Positions 1-12,242 of a stretch of DNA of 64,000 nt are shown piece by piece. The translations under genes and the position numbers were made by a program. The stretch is from Uloborus plumipes (Eukaryota; Arthropoda; Arachnida; Araneae; Uloboridae), in assembly GCA_038373865.1 (NCBI GenBank), contig JAXGGA010002819.1, forward strand, positions 1 through 64,000, given 5' to 3'. Every line of letters begins with the position of its first letter. Position 1 is the stretch's first letter. Below the pieces are notes generated by a model. The model ran no database searches, was not told the origin of the DNA, and saw only the letters and a list, made by a program, of their open reading frames with translations.

Positions 1-351
1 TCTTTTCGTTTTGTAGCAAGAAATAAATGGATATATGTCTCAAAACTGATTGCAATGTCTCAAACTTTCCAAATGGCTATCATAATCATGCTCATTTTTC
101 TTCAGAAGTAACAATTTTTTCTGAGTGGTCTAACAAGCAGTAAAATGTTTTAACGATTCCTTTTTCCCTGCTATGTCCTTTTCCCCGCATTTCTCTACAT
201 AAAAGATAAACATAAAAATTAGCTGTCAAAACGAATTCTATGTACTTTGATTCACGAGCTACGGGTTACCCTTTAACTGTTTCTTTTTAAAGAAAGAGTG
301 TATACAAATACAAACTTATATTATGTTTTGTAAATATGTCGACTTACGTAC
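1..351 (-). other. Intron after constant exon B (partial)
   Basis: AT-rich intron sequence that runs off the window. I see no exon, repeat or RNA gene here. Confidence 0.6.
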
Positions 352-500
352 CCATGACTAAAAGTTTAATATTTCTTTCATCTTTTCCATAAGGATTTTC
401 TGTCAGGCATGTGTACAACTGTCCATCTTTTCGATCAGCCTCACGTAAAACAAGCTCGGATTTCAAGCCTTTTGGTGTGAGAGTTTCAAATATTTCGTAC
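352..500 (-). CDS. sDscam: Constant exon B: second half of constant Ig3 (Ig9-like)
   Basis: This 149-bp exon enters in phase 2 and leaves in phase 1. It starts RYEIFETLTPKG and contains the F-strand motif DGQLYTCLTENPYG, with the second Ig cysteine, before ending near LLVMG. The acceptor is the AG at 501-502. The donor is read as GTACGTAAG just below 352. A GTAAGT three to four bases further on is an alternative but would change the phase. It completes the Ig begun in the exon at 2528-2675 and is shared by all cassettes. Confidence 0.88.
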
Positions 501-2527
501 CTGTTAAGAGAAGTAATTATCTCGTTAATTCATTGTGCTACAATAGGTGAAATTTCTCAACTTTTAAAGTTTTGGGTAAAATTTTACTCTTGAAAAACAG
601 CTTTTTACTATTCCAATGAGAGAAACTACAGAGTAGAACAAAATAAAGAGAAACATATTTAATTATACCTTTACCAGAAATACTAAGGCAAAAAGCAAAA
701 CAGATTTAATGTATATTTTCACAAATATCGTATAAGAATCTTTACATTTCTTTCAAAGAAATGCTTGCGTAGACTTCAAAAAATAATCATATTTTTGCTC
801 CTTTATTTATATTTTTATAGTAGTTATGCACATGATAAACTTCTAAAGTTGTAAAGAAGCTTTAGTGCTTTTTAAATCTTATTATGCATCATATTCGTAA
901 CTGGCTCACTAGCAAATTTTTAAATGTCCGGTAAGTTTCGAAAATACTTTCAACGACTTGTATTACCAAAAAAATAAAAATATGTTTCCCAATTATTCGT
1001 TGATAACCATTAACGAATAAGCTTTTCAAATCTGTTTCTTAGATTTTAACGCTCATTAGAAATTTCATTTGAATTTTCTGCTGCATTAGCTTTTTTTTTT
1101 TTTTTTTTGGCGTCTAAGCATGAGGACAAGCAGTAAAGGTCAAAGTTCAGGAACAGGTGCCATTAACTTGCAACAAACCAAAGCGAAGATCAAACTTGCA
1201 CTTCGTAATTTTAACTGGTTTTTGAAAAACAGTAGCGTACAGTTTGAAAGTGAATTTCAAATTTTCACTATTTCGATTTTTAGAAAATATATCATTTTAG
1301 ATACTTAGCTAAAAATAAAATGTTTATTGGTTTAAATAACTACCGTAAAGTCGGGTTACTTGAACCCTAGGGGGTTACTTGAGCCCATTACAGTAAAATG
1401 ATAAAATCTGGGTTTGGTACTTACTAGTTGAAGACTTGCACGTAGTTCCTCGTTTCTCCGCTAGGTAGAAGCACTCTGCAGTCTCTAACGCTAGTACCAA
1501 ACCCAGATTTTATCATTTTACTGTGGGCTCAAGTAACCCCCTTGTGGGTCCAAGTAGCCCGACTTTACGGTAATACAAAAGAAAATGAACATAATTTAAG
1601 CACAAATATGCAATAAAGTATCAAACACGTGTTTTGAAGTTACACTAAATGCATTAATCATGCGTAAATTGAAATTATAGATGTTAAGTTCACAATCGCA
1701 TACATAGATAAAATGGTGCCTTCTTAATAAAGCACATGTCTACATTTTTATTGCCTTCTTATGGTCATTAATTAGTTGTTTCACTCCTTAACTGCTTTAG
1801 TTTTTTTTTTTTTTTTTTGTGAAAAAGTTCATAGATACATAATAACATCGATCGTGAATACGACACATTTAGAAAACAATGCGTATTGATATCATTTACC
1901 AGGCTCACACTATGTTTGTAGATTAATTTTAAGTTTTATTTGAATTTTTAATCCTTTCAGGACCATAAGCTATGCAAAAGAGTACAAATTTCTGCTTGCG
2001 TATTAAATGGCTACGTAAATAACATGATCTCATGATTTGCAAAATTTGGTTCAGTAGATTTTATGTAAATTGCTGGAATAATATGAGCATATGTAGTCCA
2101 TTAATGATGCAATTATTTTTTTTTTCTAAACTAAAATATGTTTGCTTAATTAATGGTATACTAGCTTTCAATCTTCAACTAAAAATTAACTTTTTATAAT
2201 AGTAAAGTGTTACAGTAGGAATGCAATGATTTATCAATGGATTTTATTTTGAATTGGTTCAAAATAAAATTACCCAGTATTTTACAAGCAATATTTAACT
2301 CTTTTTTCCACCATTTATAACCTGATGTCTTATTAACATGTAAAAAAATTAAATTACATTTTCTTCTAACCTATAAATTTATTTCTAAATTAAACTTAAG
2401 AACCGAACATGTCATGTGTTACTTAAGGGGTTTAAACAGTAAAATTAGAACATTTGAACAAACTGCCCTGAAAATAATTATCTTTGATAACAAAAAAAAA
2501 AAATAATAAAAATCTGGTTGCTCTTAC
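501..2527 (-). other. Intron between constant exons A and B
   Basis: A 2.0-kb AT-rich intron. It holds the fold-back MITE at 1341-1572 and T tracts near 1090-1108 and 1801-1818. I see nothing else in it. Confidence 0.7.
1341..1572. mobile_element. Fold-back MITE with TACCGTAAAGTCGGGT ends
   Basis: The two ends, TACCGTAAAGTCGGGTTACT and its complement, form long inverted arms of roughly 80-95 bases. They include matching GGTTACTTGA and ATGATAAAATCTGGGTTTGG segments around a short loop near 1420-1490. Flanking TA is consistent with a TA target duplication. There is no coding capacity. The outer end resembles that of the element at 19233-20531. Confidence 0.8.
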
Positions 2528-2675
2528 CGCCCTCCGTTGATTTTTCTTAATTCATTTCCGTCCCTTTTCCAGTTAACAGATAGAGGTTGGTCTCCAACAG
2601 CTTCACATCTAAGACTAGCGCTATCACCTTTCTTGACTGTTAACACTGTGAATTTATCATCAAACCGTGCGGGAA
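2528..2675 (-). CDS. sDscam: Constant exon A: first half of constant Ig3 (Ig9-like)
   Basis: This 148-bp exon begins VPARFDDKFTVLTVKKG, carries the B-strand cysteine in SASLRCEA and the C-strand tryptophan in SVNWKRDG, and ends in phase 2 (INGGR split). The acceptor is TTTCAG and the donor GTAAGAG. It is the first non-duplicated exon downstream of the cassettes, so it is the common splice target of every variable Ig2 exon. The VPARF start and later RYEI match the Dscam Ig9 style. Confidence 0.9.
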
Positions 2676-3460
2676 CTGAAAGCAGAAAAATGCATAGTTA
2701 ATTGATGAAAAGGTGTTAAACTGCAAAAATTAAAAATAAATGTAAAATTTCTAAGTGCATATAAGAAGATGATTTGGGAAATGCTAAAAATAAAAGAAGT
2801 TAAAAACATAAAATGGTAATAAAAGAAAAAAAAAAAATATATATATATATATATATTAAAAAACGGTAATATATAAAAGAAATTTTAATTACAAATTGAT
2901 AATAGTAACAAAATGGGAAAAAAATATATAATGTAAAAATTAAATAAATAAATAAATAAAAAAGCAAATAAATATTTAAAAAATTACAATAAAATACCGT
3001 GTAGTGTCATTGGTAATTAACCTGTAAAATAAGTAAAAACTAATTAAGATATAGATGTTAAATGAAAGAATTCAGTTTTTCATGTACCAAAAAGAGAATG
3101 ACAAGCATTTTAAATATCTTTTCGATAACATATTACTTGATGTATCATGAAAATAAAGTATATTCTTTAAGCATTATTCACTGTCAAAACAAATTCGCTT
3201 GCACCTTTTTTCTTTTTCTTTATCTATTTATTTTACTAATTTTAAGCACTTAATGTATTTTCCTTCGTAGAGAAAATCATGCGCATATACTCTTCTGATA
3301 TGCAATTAAAATACATTAGCGAGTGGAGAATGATTTTCACAGTGATGAACTATTGAATTAAAACATAATTTGAGGTAGTTAATACAAGTTCGACTTTTAC
3401 GCTCTTCGATTTGTAGCACAACGTGCTCCAGAAAATCAAAACAACTCCCCACAATTTTAC
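2676..3460 (-). other. Intron from cassette 1 to the constant region
   Basis: This is the final variable-to-constant intron for all isoforms. It is very AT-rich, with a (TA)n run near 2838-2857 and AAAT repeats near 2942-2962. I see no other exon. Confidence 0.65.
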
Positions 3461-3736
3461 CATTGACAATTATTTTTATTTCTTTCATAAGTCCGTCCCC
3501 CACTCCGTTATGTGCCGTGCATCTGTACAAGCCTTCGTCCTCTTCATTCAGGATGTTGATGGTGAGAGTGCCGTTGCCATGGGCAACAACGCGACCGGCC
3601 TCCCGCTGAATGACGTCACCGCCCTTGAACCACGTGACTCTTGGTTTTGGGAGACCGGCAGCTGTGCAGGGAAGAAACAAAAATGATCCGTATATGCCTG
3701 TGAAATCAGTTGGGTGTTGAAGCCACGATGGAGGAG
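3461..3736 (-). CDS. sDscam: Cassette 1 Ig2, single fused exon (Ig8-like)
   Basis: This 276-bp phase 1-1 exon encodes a whole Ig domain. It starts APPSWLQHP, has the first cysteine in FLPCTAAG and tryptophan in RVTWFKGGD, then continues without interruption through GNGTLTIN to LYRCTAHNGVG and IIVNG. All other cassettes have an intron just after the WxK position. The exon is visibly more GC-rich than its neighbours. Acceptor TTTCAG, donor GTAAAATTG. It joins directly to constant exon A. Confidence 0.93.
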
Positions 3737-4329
3737 CTGAAAAATAAATACAACGAGTTCATATGCATTGTTAAATCAATCAAATGATACATTAAAAAGA
3801 TAAAATCGTTTTGTAATATAACATTTATGCGTTGAAGGAATAAAAATGATATGTTTGTTTAAACAGCTTTTAGTTACATCATGGCTAATACCTTGAAAAT
3901 ATATTTATTAAATAGATTTATATTTTTAAAGAAATTGAAAATATTTAAGTATTTGATGTTTGGAAAATGTTGACTTTTGAAGAAAAATCTTTGCTTTTAC
4001 TAGAATTGAATTAAATGCTTAAAAAGCATGTAATGAACACAAATTCAGCTTGTTATTTCAAACAAAAAATAAAGTTAAATAATTTAGAGCTTCCTATAGC
4101 AAATAAAATTCTTTGTGACAACAAGTATGGCTAAAATCACGAAAAATTTGCAAACAAAAAAATGCATATACGTGTTTCGGGTTTACTAGCAGCCCTTTTT
4201 CATATGACGTTGAACAAAGACGGATGCCTTTACATCCACCAGTTCACATAGGTCTATGTTTAAAATGGGGTACCTTGTTTTTCTAAAACAAGTATAGGCA
4301 TACTTTGTTGTGTTATTTTAGACTTGCAT

Positions 4330-4925
4330 ACGGAGCTGGACAAAAATTTAGGCCCAAGAATGAAACAGAGGAAATATTGAAGTAAAACACTACAGGTGAT
4401 TGTGGAAAGAAAACACCTGAATACAAGGATCATATTTAATATAAGTTATGGAAGAACTCTACATTGACGGGCCAAAGGATTTTTGATACTCTAGGTACAA
4501 AATACGTCAAGAAGAGAGGTTCTTTAAAAGCCTCAATTCGAAGGAATAAGCTTTGTTGTACGGCCATGCATCAATACTAACGTATTCTCTCCCATAGCAT
4601 GTATAAAATTGAAAATGCATTCCAGGATTATTTAGACCTTCTGATCCTTAACATGTTGCCAGAGAATTAACTAAGCAAACACGCAATAATTTATTTTAAC
4701 TGAACAATGCCTCTGCTTATACTTCAAACTACACAAAGGCCTCTAATTCCGGTTATTGAAGTGCGTGTTTTTGAACTGGTTTGCTAAATACTCCGGCATC
4801 AATTCAAATGAGGAGTTATGGGACAGTTTAGTGTGTGACATTTCTCAAGAATAAGGACAGATTGAATGAAGACATACACCATTCTTGCGAGAATATTCCA
4901 AAAGACGTTTCAGTTTTTGGGTTCT
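4330..4925 (+). pseudogene. Decayed Tc1/mariner-like transposase fragment
   Basis: There is no open frame, but short translated stretches recall a Tc1-type catalytic domain. NASAYTSNYTKASNSGY resembles the region after the second catalytic Asp, and a frameshifted INSNEELWDSL resembles the SPDLNPIEELWD region. Stops and frameshifts show it is dead. It lies in the Ig1-Ig2 intron of cassette 1, antisense to the host gene. I could not define its terminal repeats. Confidence 0.45.
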
Positions 4926-5220
4926 ATTTTTTCAAGATTGACTAAAGTCATTGGGAAAAAAAACAACCTCACTGTCTGTTAACTTTTTTTTTTAGACATT
5001 ATCCTAATATGACTTTATAATTTCGCCCAATATCTTCTTTACGTTTAACAAAAAAAACGTGTGGTTAAAGCATTAACGCTTAACTGTTCAATATATTTTT
5101 CCGTAACTGATAGTAAATATTTCTGAACTGATAGTACCCTTCTTTTCACATGTTTTCCTCACACAACACCTGCACCACGAATCTGTTTTAACAAAATGAA
5201 GAAAATATCTTATTTCTTAC

Positions 5221-5505
5221 CTTCAACAACTAATTGAGCAAAGTGACTAGAAAAACCAACTGAATTCTTGACCCTGCATGTGTAATTACCGGCATCTTTT
5301 GGTTTGATATTACTAATGACAAGCATAGAAAAATCATCTTGAACAGATATCTGCATATTTTCTGCCGTACTTAACAAAGACTTTCCGTTTTTTGACCACT
5401 GAAACTCTAGCGGCCTTTTCCCATGAACCACATTACATAACACTTTCGCACTTGAACCCTCTCCGAGTCTTGATGGAAACATAAAAGGCTGAATTTCAGG
5501 AACTC
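5221..5505 (-). CDS. sDscam: Cassette 1 Ig1 exon (Ig7-like)
   Basis: This 285-bp phase 1-1 exon starts GVPEIQPFMFPSR. The domain has cysteines in AKVLCNVV and AGNYTCRV, tryptophan in EFQWSKNG, and ends LVVEG. The acceptor is GACAG and the donor GTAAGAAAT. NYT is a potential N-glycosylation site shared by most Ig1 exons in the cluster. Confidence 0.93.
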
Positions 5506-6277
5506 CTGTCGGAAAAAAAATATATGTTATACCGTTTCAGTTTTATATGTTAAAAAAATATACTGAACGCATACTACTAAAGCTGAAAAAAAAACTGCAA
5601 CTAGATATATTTAAAAAGCATGCTTATGGAAATACAAAAATTATATTTTAAGAACATCTGTACGCAGTATTTATTACTTTGCAAAGGGATGAACTTTGAC
5701 GGAAAATTCAAAATTAAGAAAAATCTTTGAGACAGGGAATATCGTACTTATTTCGTCCATAATTACTTTTGTAAAATTTTAGAATATCAAATTTATTGTT
5801 AAAAGATTAACGTATCATAATAAGCTATAACTAATTTCTGAAGTTTTAAAACGTACCAACACTGCCAAAATAAAGTTAAAAAGTATATTCCGTTATAAGA
5901 AAACTTTCGCAATTTAAAATAATGTACATCTGTAAAACTTATTTTTTTTTCTTTTTAGATTTAAAGTATTAAATATACAAAATATTGACATTCAAACGAG
6001 CATTTTTTATATTTATGCTTAAAAAAGTAAACATTTTTTGCAAGCATTTATTATTATGATTTACACATTGATAAATGCAGCATATTTTCTCCTTGCGTTG
6101 TCTTGATAGTGGCTAGATGGTAGTCATCTAATGTTTGATTAATTTTTGGAATAATTCATTGAGAACTTGTTGAGGGTAATTATAGTTTGATACTGTATTT
6201 TTAACTAATGTTGACATTAAAGGTAGGTATTTTTATGTATGTTTTTATATTTGTGTTTAGATTTGTAGGTGTTTCAT

Positions 6278-6318
6278 TATTATTATTATTATTATCATTA
6301 TTATTATTATTATTATCT
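6278..6318. repeat. (ATT)n microsatellite
   Basis: Two blocks of ATT repeats separated by a single ATC interruption. Translations through it give N- or L-rich artefact frames. Confidence 0.9.
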
Positions 6319-7244
6319 CCAAGCGGAGTGATGATTTCTAATTTTGGATTACAAAAAAAAAAAAAAAGAAAGAAAGAAAGAAACATCTACATTTAGGAAT
6401 CATTAAGAATAAAATAAATTACGAATTGAAGGTGCATTTGAAATAAGCTCAAATTTATCTGTTTGAAATAAATTAAGAAAACATAGTTTTTTATTTAGGA
6501 GTGTAAACAATTGAATTTCTATAATGCATAATCTTATGCAAAATACTTTAATAACTGGGGAAAGTAAAATAAAACGAATTTATGTGTTCAATTTCTATGT
6601 CAAAGCGTTAAAAAATACAATTTATAGAAAATAAATTAATTTTCATAAAATAATTGCTTAGTACTTGTCGGTTTGATTCGTAAATGCACTATTAATAAAG
6701 CAAATAATATTTTAATACAATTTTTTTTTTACCTTTTAAAAAATTTTATCATTCATTTTCTGACTATTTTTTCTCATAAACCGTTATTCCCAAATATTAA
6801 TCAGACAATAAATTTTCACGCACATTGCGTTTTACATTCTATTTTACTATAACCATTGCACTATCTAACGTAAACACATTATACTTCTTGAAATTCGCTT
6901 TCGACTTTAGAAGGCGAAATCGCTATGCCTTGAGAATATCAGCATGAAATGATAGGTCCATAAAAAAGGAATACTATTTAGGAAACTGAAATATTTATGA
7001 TACAAGAACTAGTACTAACACATTTTTAACAGCCAAAAAAAAAAGAAAAAAATCACTGAACTGAATGTTCCGTTTAATAGTCTGCTTAAATCACTATTTA
7101 CAGTTTTTTAACATAATGTACTACTAATGTTTTAAATGATTTGAATTTGATAAGCTGATGGAATATTTTTGAATTGTTTTAACTTTACGGGCAAGAAGGT
7201 GGTTCAGAAAAAGTAAGGCTAAGAATTGAAAATTCACTACTTAC

Positions 7245-7374
7245 CATTTTCTCTTGATATGGAGTAGGCTTTATGCAGCCATAAGAAAACTAGTGTTACT
7301 AAGAGTAATCCATTGAACGTGAAAAAAGTTTGTTGCCGACAAGATGAAAATGTACATGATGAAGAGTTCAACAT
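7245..7374 (-). CDS. sDscam: Cassette 1 signal-peptide exon
   Basis: 130 coding bases (43 codons plus one base, phase 1). After a polar N-terminus the chain has a hydrophobic core GLLLVTLVFLWLHKAYS, as in a signal peptide or anchor, and ends SRENG across the junction. The donor is GTAAGTAGT. The ATG is directly preceded by TTTTTCAGAT, so a 5' UTR intron ending just before the start is possible. It is the longest signal exon in the cluster. Confidence 0.82.
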
Positions 7375-7514
7375 ATCTGAAAAATTAATAATGCAGTGAT
7401 AAAATGTTCATCCTCAGAGTTAATGTTCCATGGTATAGAGAGAGGTTGAAAGGATGTTGTCAAAGATTTCTTCTTGGCTAAGCGCGAAACAAAATTTTCA
7501 GTTTCGTTGGCTTC

Positions 7515-7533
7515 AACAGCAGGCGCCATACAG
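7515..7533 (-). promoter_or_regulatory. Cassette 1 promoter element, degenerate CTCF-like
   Basis: The sense strand reads CTGTATGGCGCCTGCTGTT, about 140 bases upstream of the ATG. It shares TGTATG and GGCGC with the element of the other cassettes but lacks a base and has CC in place of CTA. Its position matches the other elements; its sequence match is weak. Confidence 0.4.
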
Positions 7534-8992
7534 TGTCAGAAAATGACACTAAATGTTAAACCTTAACATGTCTATTATTATGTAAAAAATATCATGCTAT
7601 TAAGTAATTATAGTATTTATTTAAATTGATGTAATATTCTAAAGTGGCACAATACATAAATTTTGCAAATACTAAAACGAGCGCATTTTGCACGATAAAA
7701 ATGGAAGGAAATATTAAAGTCAAATAAAATAGGAAGCTCAAGCACAAATACCCATTAAGTAATAAAAGCAGTATAAAATATGAAATATAGCGAAGCATAC
7801 AACTTACATTTTTCGTAAGCGTATTCATGAACTCATTTTTTTAAAAATGTTTTTTGAATTGAATTGTAACTTTTTTTAAAAATTTTATCTAAATGTATCT
7901 ATAATCTTATCATAAAACTTTTGCTATTTCTTATTTTACAGCAGTTGCTAACTTTTATTAGCAAAGGTATTTCCATATAATAGGAAAATGTAGAGATTCA
8001 CGTTATAAATATTTTGTTACAAAATAAATTTTTGTCTTAATATATTTGTAAAAGAAATCACTCAGAGGAAAAAAAAAGAACGAGGTAACGGCAAAAATAA
8101 ATGCACTAAACGACAAGAACCAACCGTATAATGAACACACATTTACCTTGTATCCACAACAATGAAAATAAAGTCACATATCAATATTCTTCATACAATA
8201 AAGAACATCACATGAGAAGTTTCCTAACAATTCATTCGTATATATTTAGAATATAAAATACTGATAATGCACTCACAAACACACTCACATACACACTTAT
8301 ATATAAGTAAGTTAACATGGCAGATACGTTTTCAAAACAGCTTCTAAATGGGCACGTTTTGCTGTGTATAAAAGTATGCCGCTCTTTAAACGAGTTCTAA
8401 AAGTCAGCAAAAAAGTTATATCAAATGAAGTGAATTTACAGTTATTAATATATAAAGTTGTTTAAAATATGTTAAATATAACTTACGAAGTTAAATAGAT
8501 AATGTACTTGAAAAATATTAGGAAGGAATTACTTCCTGAGAGATATTTAAAAACCAACTCTCTCTCTCTCTGATACAACAGCAGATCAATACTTTGCGTT
8601 CTTTAAAAAACGTTGGTGCAGAAAATGGAGTATTGTCCGTATTATTTGTGCTATGGTGTTTCTAATATCTTCACTTTTATAGACAAACTAAAGAGCTACG
8701 ACTGCGCGATCCGAAGTAATTGCGTGACACAAGTAAAATTTAAATGGCACTTTGTTAAATGTTCATTAAGCATGCGTGTCTGAAAAATATTCAGTACAAT
8801 AAGTTAATAAACACGGGTACAAAATGTAAATATTTATTTACAGGTAAAACATTTATAACATTGCAAAATACAAGACTATTTAGGATGCATACAGTTCTGA
8901 ACAGTTATTTCATCTAAAAAGTAATTGAAAAAAAAAAAAAAAAAAAAAACAAGCACTTTTTGCGCTGAAAAGCAGTGCTTTTAAATACTTAC
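7534..8992 (-). other. Spacer between cassette 2 and cassette 1
   Basis: 1.46 kb of AT-rich sequence with a short CA/CT-rich patch near 8275-8300, a (CT)n run near 8561-8570 and an A tract near 8930-8949. I see no exon. Distal promoter sequence for cassette 1 may lie here. Confidence 0.6.
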
Positions 8993-9139
8993 CAATAACT
9001 GAGAGCGATATTACTTTCTTTAAACTTGCACCTACATTATTAAATGCTTCACACTCATATTCTCCTTCGTCGTCCGCTTTAAGTGATACGAAAATAAGAG
9101 AGCCATTTTTAGAAACCAGTGTGATTTTTTCTTTGTCTC
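8993..9139 (-). CDS. sDscam: Cassette 2 Ig2b exon
   Basis: 147 bp, phase 1-1. It starts GDKEKITLVSKNGSL, carries the second cysteine in EGEYECEAFNNVG and ends ISLSVIG. Acceptor TTTCAG, donor GTAAGTATT. It is the last variable exon of this cassette and splices to constant exon A. Confidence 0.93.
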
Positions 9140-9592
9140 CTGAAATTTAAAATTTGGATTTAACATTGAAATTTTCAACTAAGAGTGAATTCAAGCCATA
9201 ATAGTAATTAAGGATGAAGTCCAATAGTTAAAAATAATATTTACGTATTTCATAACGACTTGTTTCTATGTAAGATTTAGAATATCAGTGCATGATTAGT
9301 AACAATAACGTGGTGAGTGTTTCCTGATTATAGAATGCAATGTTGTCACTTTTCCTCAGAAAAATATCTGGTCATATAAAAATGTCTACTAACCATTAAA
9401 CCAACAACATGAAAACACAGCACATTAAAGGAAAAAAGAATCTTATGTGTCAGATATTATCAATATAATTACTTGCATGTGTGTATGTATCCACTATCAG
9501 TGAAATCTTTCATTCTATGGAAATTCATACTTGGCAATATATGTAAGTTTATTACATTGTTGGAAACACATAAAATGTATCAAATAACTTAC

Positions 9593-9712
9593 CTTTCAAT
9601 TTACTCCATTTTATCTCAGGACTAGGGTAGCCAGCGGCAAAACATTCTAAAGTTACTTTGCTGGCTAATAGGCCTTCTGCTCCAAATGGCTCTTTAACCC
9701 ATTGAGGTGGTG
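9593..9712 (-). CDS. sDscam: Cassette 2 Ig2a exon
   Basis: 120 bp, phase 1-1. It starts APPQWVKEP, has the B-strand cysteine in VTLECFAAG and tryptophan in EIKWSKLK, and ends at a GTAAGTTAT donor. It forms the first half of an Ig8-like domain with the exon at 8993-9139. Confidence 0.93.
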
Positions 9713-11957
9713 CTAAAATTAACGAAAATTAATGTACTGATTGTGTAAAACATGTTTTCACACATTCAAATTAAAATACTTTCAATTCCAAAATTGTAGT
9801 ATAAAATAACCATTGGAGAAAATTTTTCGAAATCTATTAATAATTTAATATTAGAAAAAACATTCAAGCATTAGTTTATGCTGATTTTTTGTATTTCGTT
9901 GTCTAAATAAAAGAAAAAAACTTTAAAAGTTTTTCGAATCATTTGGAGATTTTCAATAAATTTCACAGTTGCTTCAATCTTTTACCTGCGTAAAAAATAA
10001 AATTCCTTCAACGAAAAAGTGTCTTGAATTTCCTGAACGTGATTTTTTTTTTCAATTACTCAAATGTTTCTTTGCCAACTAAACTTCAAAAATCATAGCG
10101 TAATAAAAGCGTAATCAAAATGTACTATTTTTTTTATCAGAGAGTCTATACCTAATTAATTTCCATCAAAGTTGTTTGATGAAGAAGTAAAAAAGTATTC
10201 CATTGGCAAGTAAAAAGGAAGTTAGTTACATGGAACTTTATTCGTTATGAAAAATTTAGTGACAAAAATTATTGCCGCTCTTTATAATTTCAAAAAAAAA
10301 AAAAAAAAAAATTACATTTGAGCTTTGGAACCCTCTTTGCATAGATAAGGGCATATTATTCACTTATATCGAGAATTAAAAGGATTTAAGCGAAAGTAAT
10401 TATAAATGCATGTAAAATAATGGTAAAAGTACTTTACTGCTCCATTGAACTATTTGTTATTTATCTATTAGGCGAATAGAAGTTAAATACAAAAAAATAA
10501 AATTAAAATAGTTTGTTTACCAAGAGAATTTGGAAGCAACTTTCCTTTACAATCGCATTTTACTTTTAAAACAGTGATTTATAATATCCTTGCTCGAAGA
10601 AAGCAGTTGATTTTTATTGTAAGTAATAAAATTATTTTTTTTATTCCTTATTTTATTGAAACGTACAATGCAATATTTACAGAAGTTGACTCCTTTTAGC
10701 TTAAAAATTCCAGTTTAAAAAATAAGGCTTACATTCCCTTCTTTTTTGAAAAGTAAAAAAATAAAATATATTTAAAAAAAAAAAAAAAAACGTGGGAGAG
10801 GAGCGGGTCCATAAAACTTCCAAAACTATCAATTTTGCTTACAAAATTACTTTTCTTTGATTCATTTTGTTTTACTCTATAATCTAAGAAAAATAATTTC
10901 AGAATTTGTTTTTAGTATGTGACTTCAAAGTAACTTCTCCGCTACTCTTTTTCCGAACTTTTTTACAAAAATATATTAAGCAGTTTTATTACATAAAACC
11001 GAAGTATCTTTAGTACTTTTTAACTGTATTCAAAACATGGTGTGTGCTTCGGTCTGTGATAACCTATGTTGTACATTTTCATTTTACAACTATAATTCCA
11101 AAATACTGTCATTTATGCAATATTTAGATTGAAACTTCTTTTGAAATAAATACGTAAAATTAAATTATATTTAGTTAATAATTATACGAACCAGTCTTTA
11201 GTTGCTTTAAAATAAAGCTAGTGAAACGTGACTTTCTTGCACATTTCTAGTGTTGACACATAATATAAAAATGTCAATTATTTAACATCTACCTGGCAAA
11301 GGATTTTTTTAAGTCACATTTTATTTGATAAAGCTGCAGGTATAAAGTTTTAGTTTTTCTTAAATTTATTCAAAAAGTAAATTGAAGCTGAATTTTAGTT
11401 ATTTTGTAACTAAGACAAATATGAACACAATGTCCCTATTCTTGCACATCCTTTTTTGATGGAAGATATTAATTTTTGATTTCATTTGTTACTTCAAGGA
11501 ACAAGCTTATTTTCAATATAATTCTTTTTGAAGTAAACATTTCCAAAACGAAGCGTGTTAAACATTGTATTTAAAATATAAATACTGAACGATAAGTAGG
11601 GAATAATACTTGTACATGAATTTAATAATACTCAACTTTAACATTTTTAAATACAGATTATTTAGGCATCTGTTACACAAACAATATTACGATACAATGT
11701 AAATAACAGCTAATTTATACTCCAGCTAATTAATAACTGCAAACGCAATTTAATATAGTGAAAGTTCCCTTAATCAGCTTGGAAACTGAGTGTGAAAAAA
11801 CTATTCCGTTGACATATGTGCCTTAATGTTGACACATGAAAGACTGGATGCCATATCCTAGGATCGCTGCAGGTCATAAAAGGCTAAGACCTCTTAAGAA
11901 GCCAAACTAGAAAGCAAAAATGCTTAAATATGATATTTCTCTAAAGAAAATACTTAC

Positions 11958-12242
11958 CCGTTACTACAAGGGAAACCATATAGCTGTCATCTCCAAAAGA
12001 ATTGGAAACACGGCATGTAAAATTTCCACTACTGTATCCTGTTAGTTTTTTCACGGTGAGGAACGAGACTTCGTCTTTGCTTATTATTTCATATTCTGGA
12101 CTGTTTTTTAGTTCTGAAGTCCCTTTAAACCATTTGAAATGAAAAGGTTTACTGCCTTTTCTAACTAAGCATCCTAGTTTAACTTCTTCTCCTTCTGTAA
12201 GTTTCTCGGGGACACTAAATGGCTGAATTTTGGGAGATTTCT
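11958..12242 (-). CDS. sDscam: Cassette 2 Ig1 exon
   Basis: 285 bp, phase 1-1. It starts EKSPKIQPFSVP and has cysteines in VKLGCLVR and GNFTCRVS, with tryptophan in FKWFKG. It ends LVVTG before GTAAGTATT. It is an Ig7-like domain, somewhat diverged from the PFQFP group. Confidence 0.93.

Larger units (their letters stand above)
3461..7533 (-). other. sDscam: Cassette 1 (nearest constant exons), divergent type
   Basis: Its order is promoter element (7515-7533), signal exon, Ig1, then a single Ig2 exon. It differs from every other cassette in having no intron inside Ig2, a long 43-codon signal exon and only a degenerate promoter element. The Ig1-Ig2 intron (3737-5220) carries a decayed Tc1-like transposase near 4330-4925. 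The signal-Ig1 intron (5506-7244) holds an (ATT)n tract at about 6278-6318 and otherwise nothing I recognise. Inference: this is an old or functionally distinct isoform, comparable with C-type protocadherin isoforms. Confidence 0.82.

Noticed and set aside
6201..6396. N-rich and L-rich open frames on both strands
   Set aside because: They are translations of the (ATT)n microsatellite with no splice or domain support.
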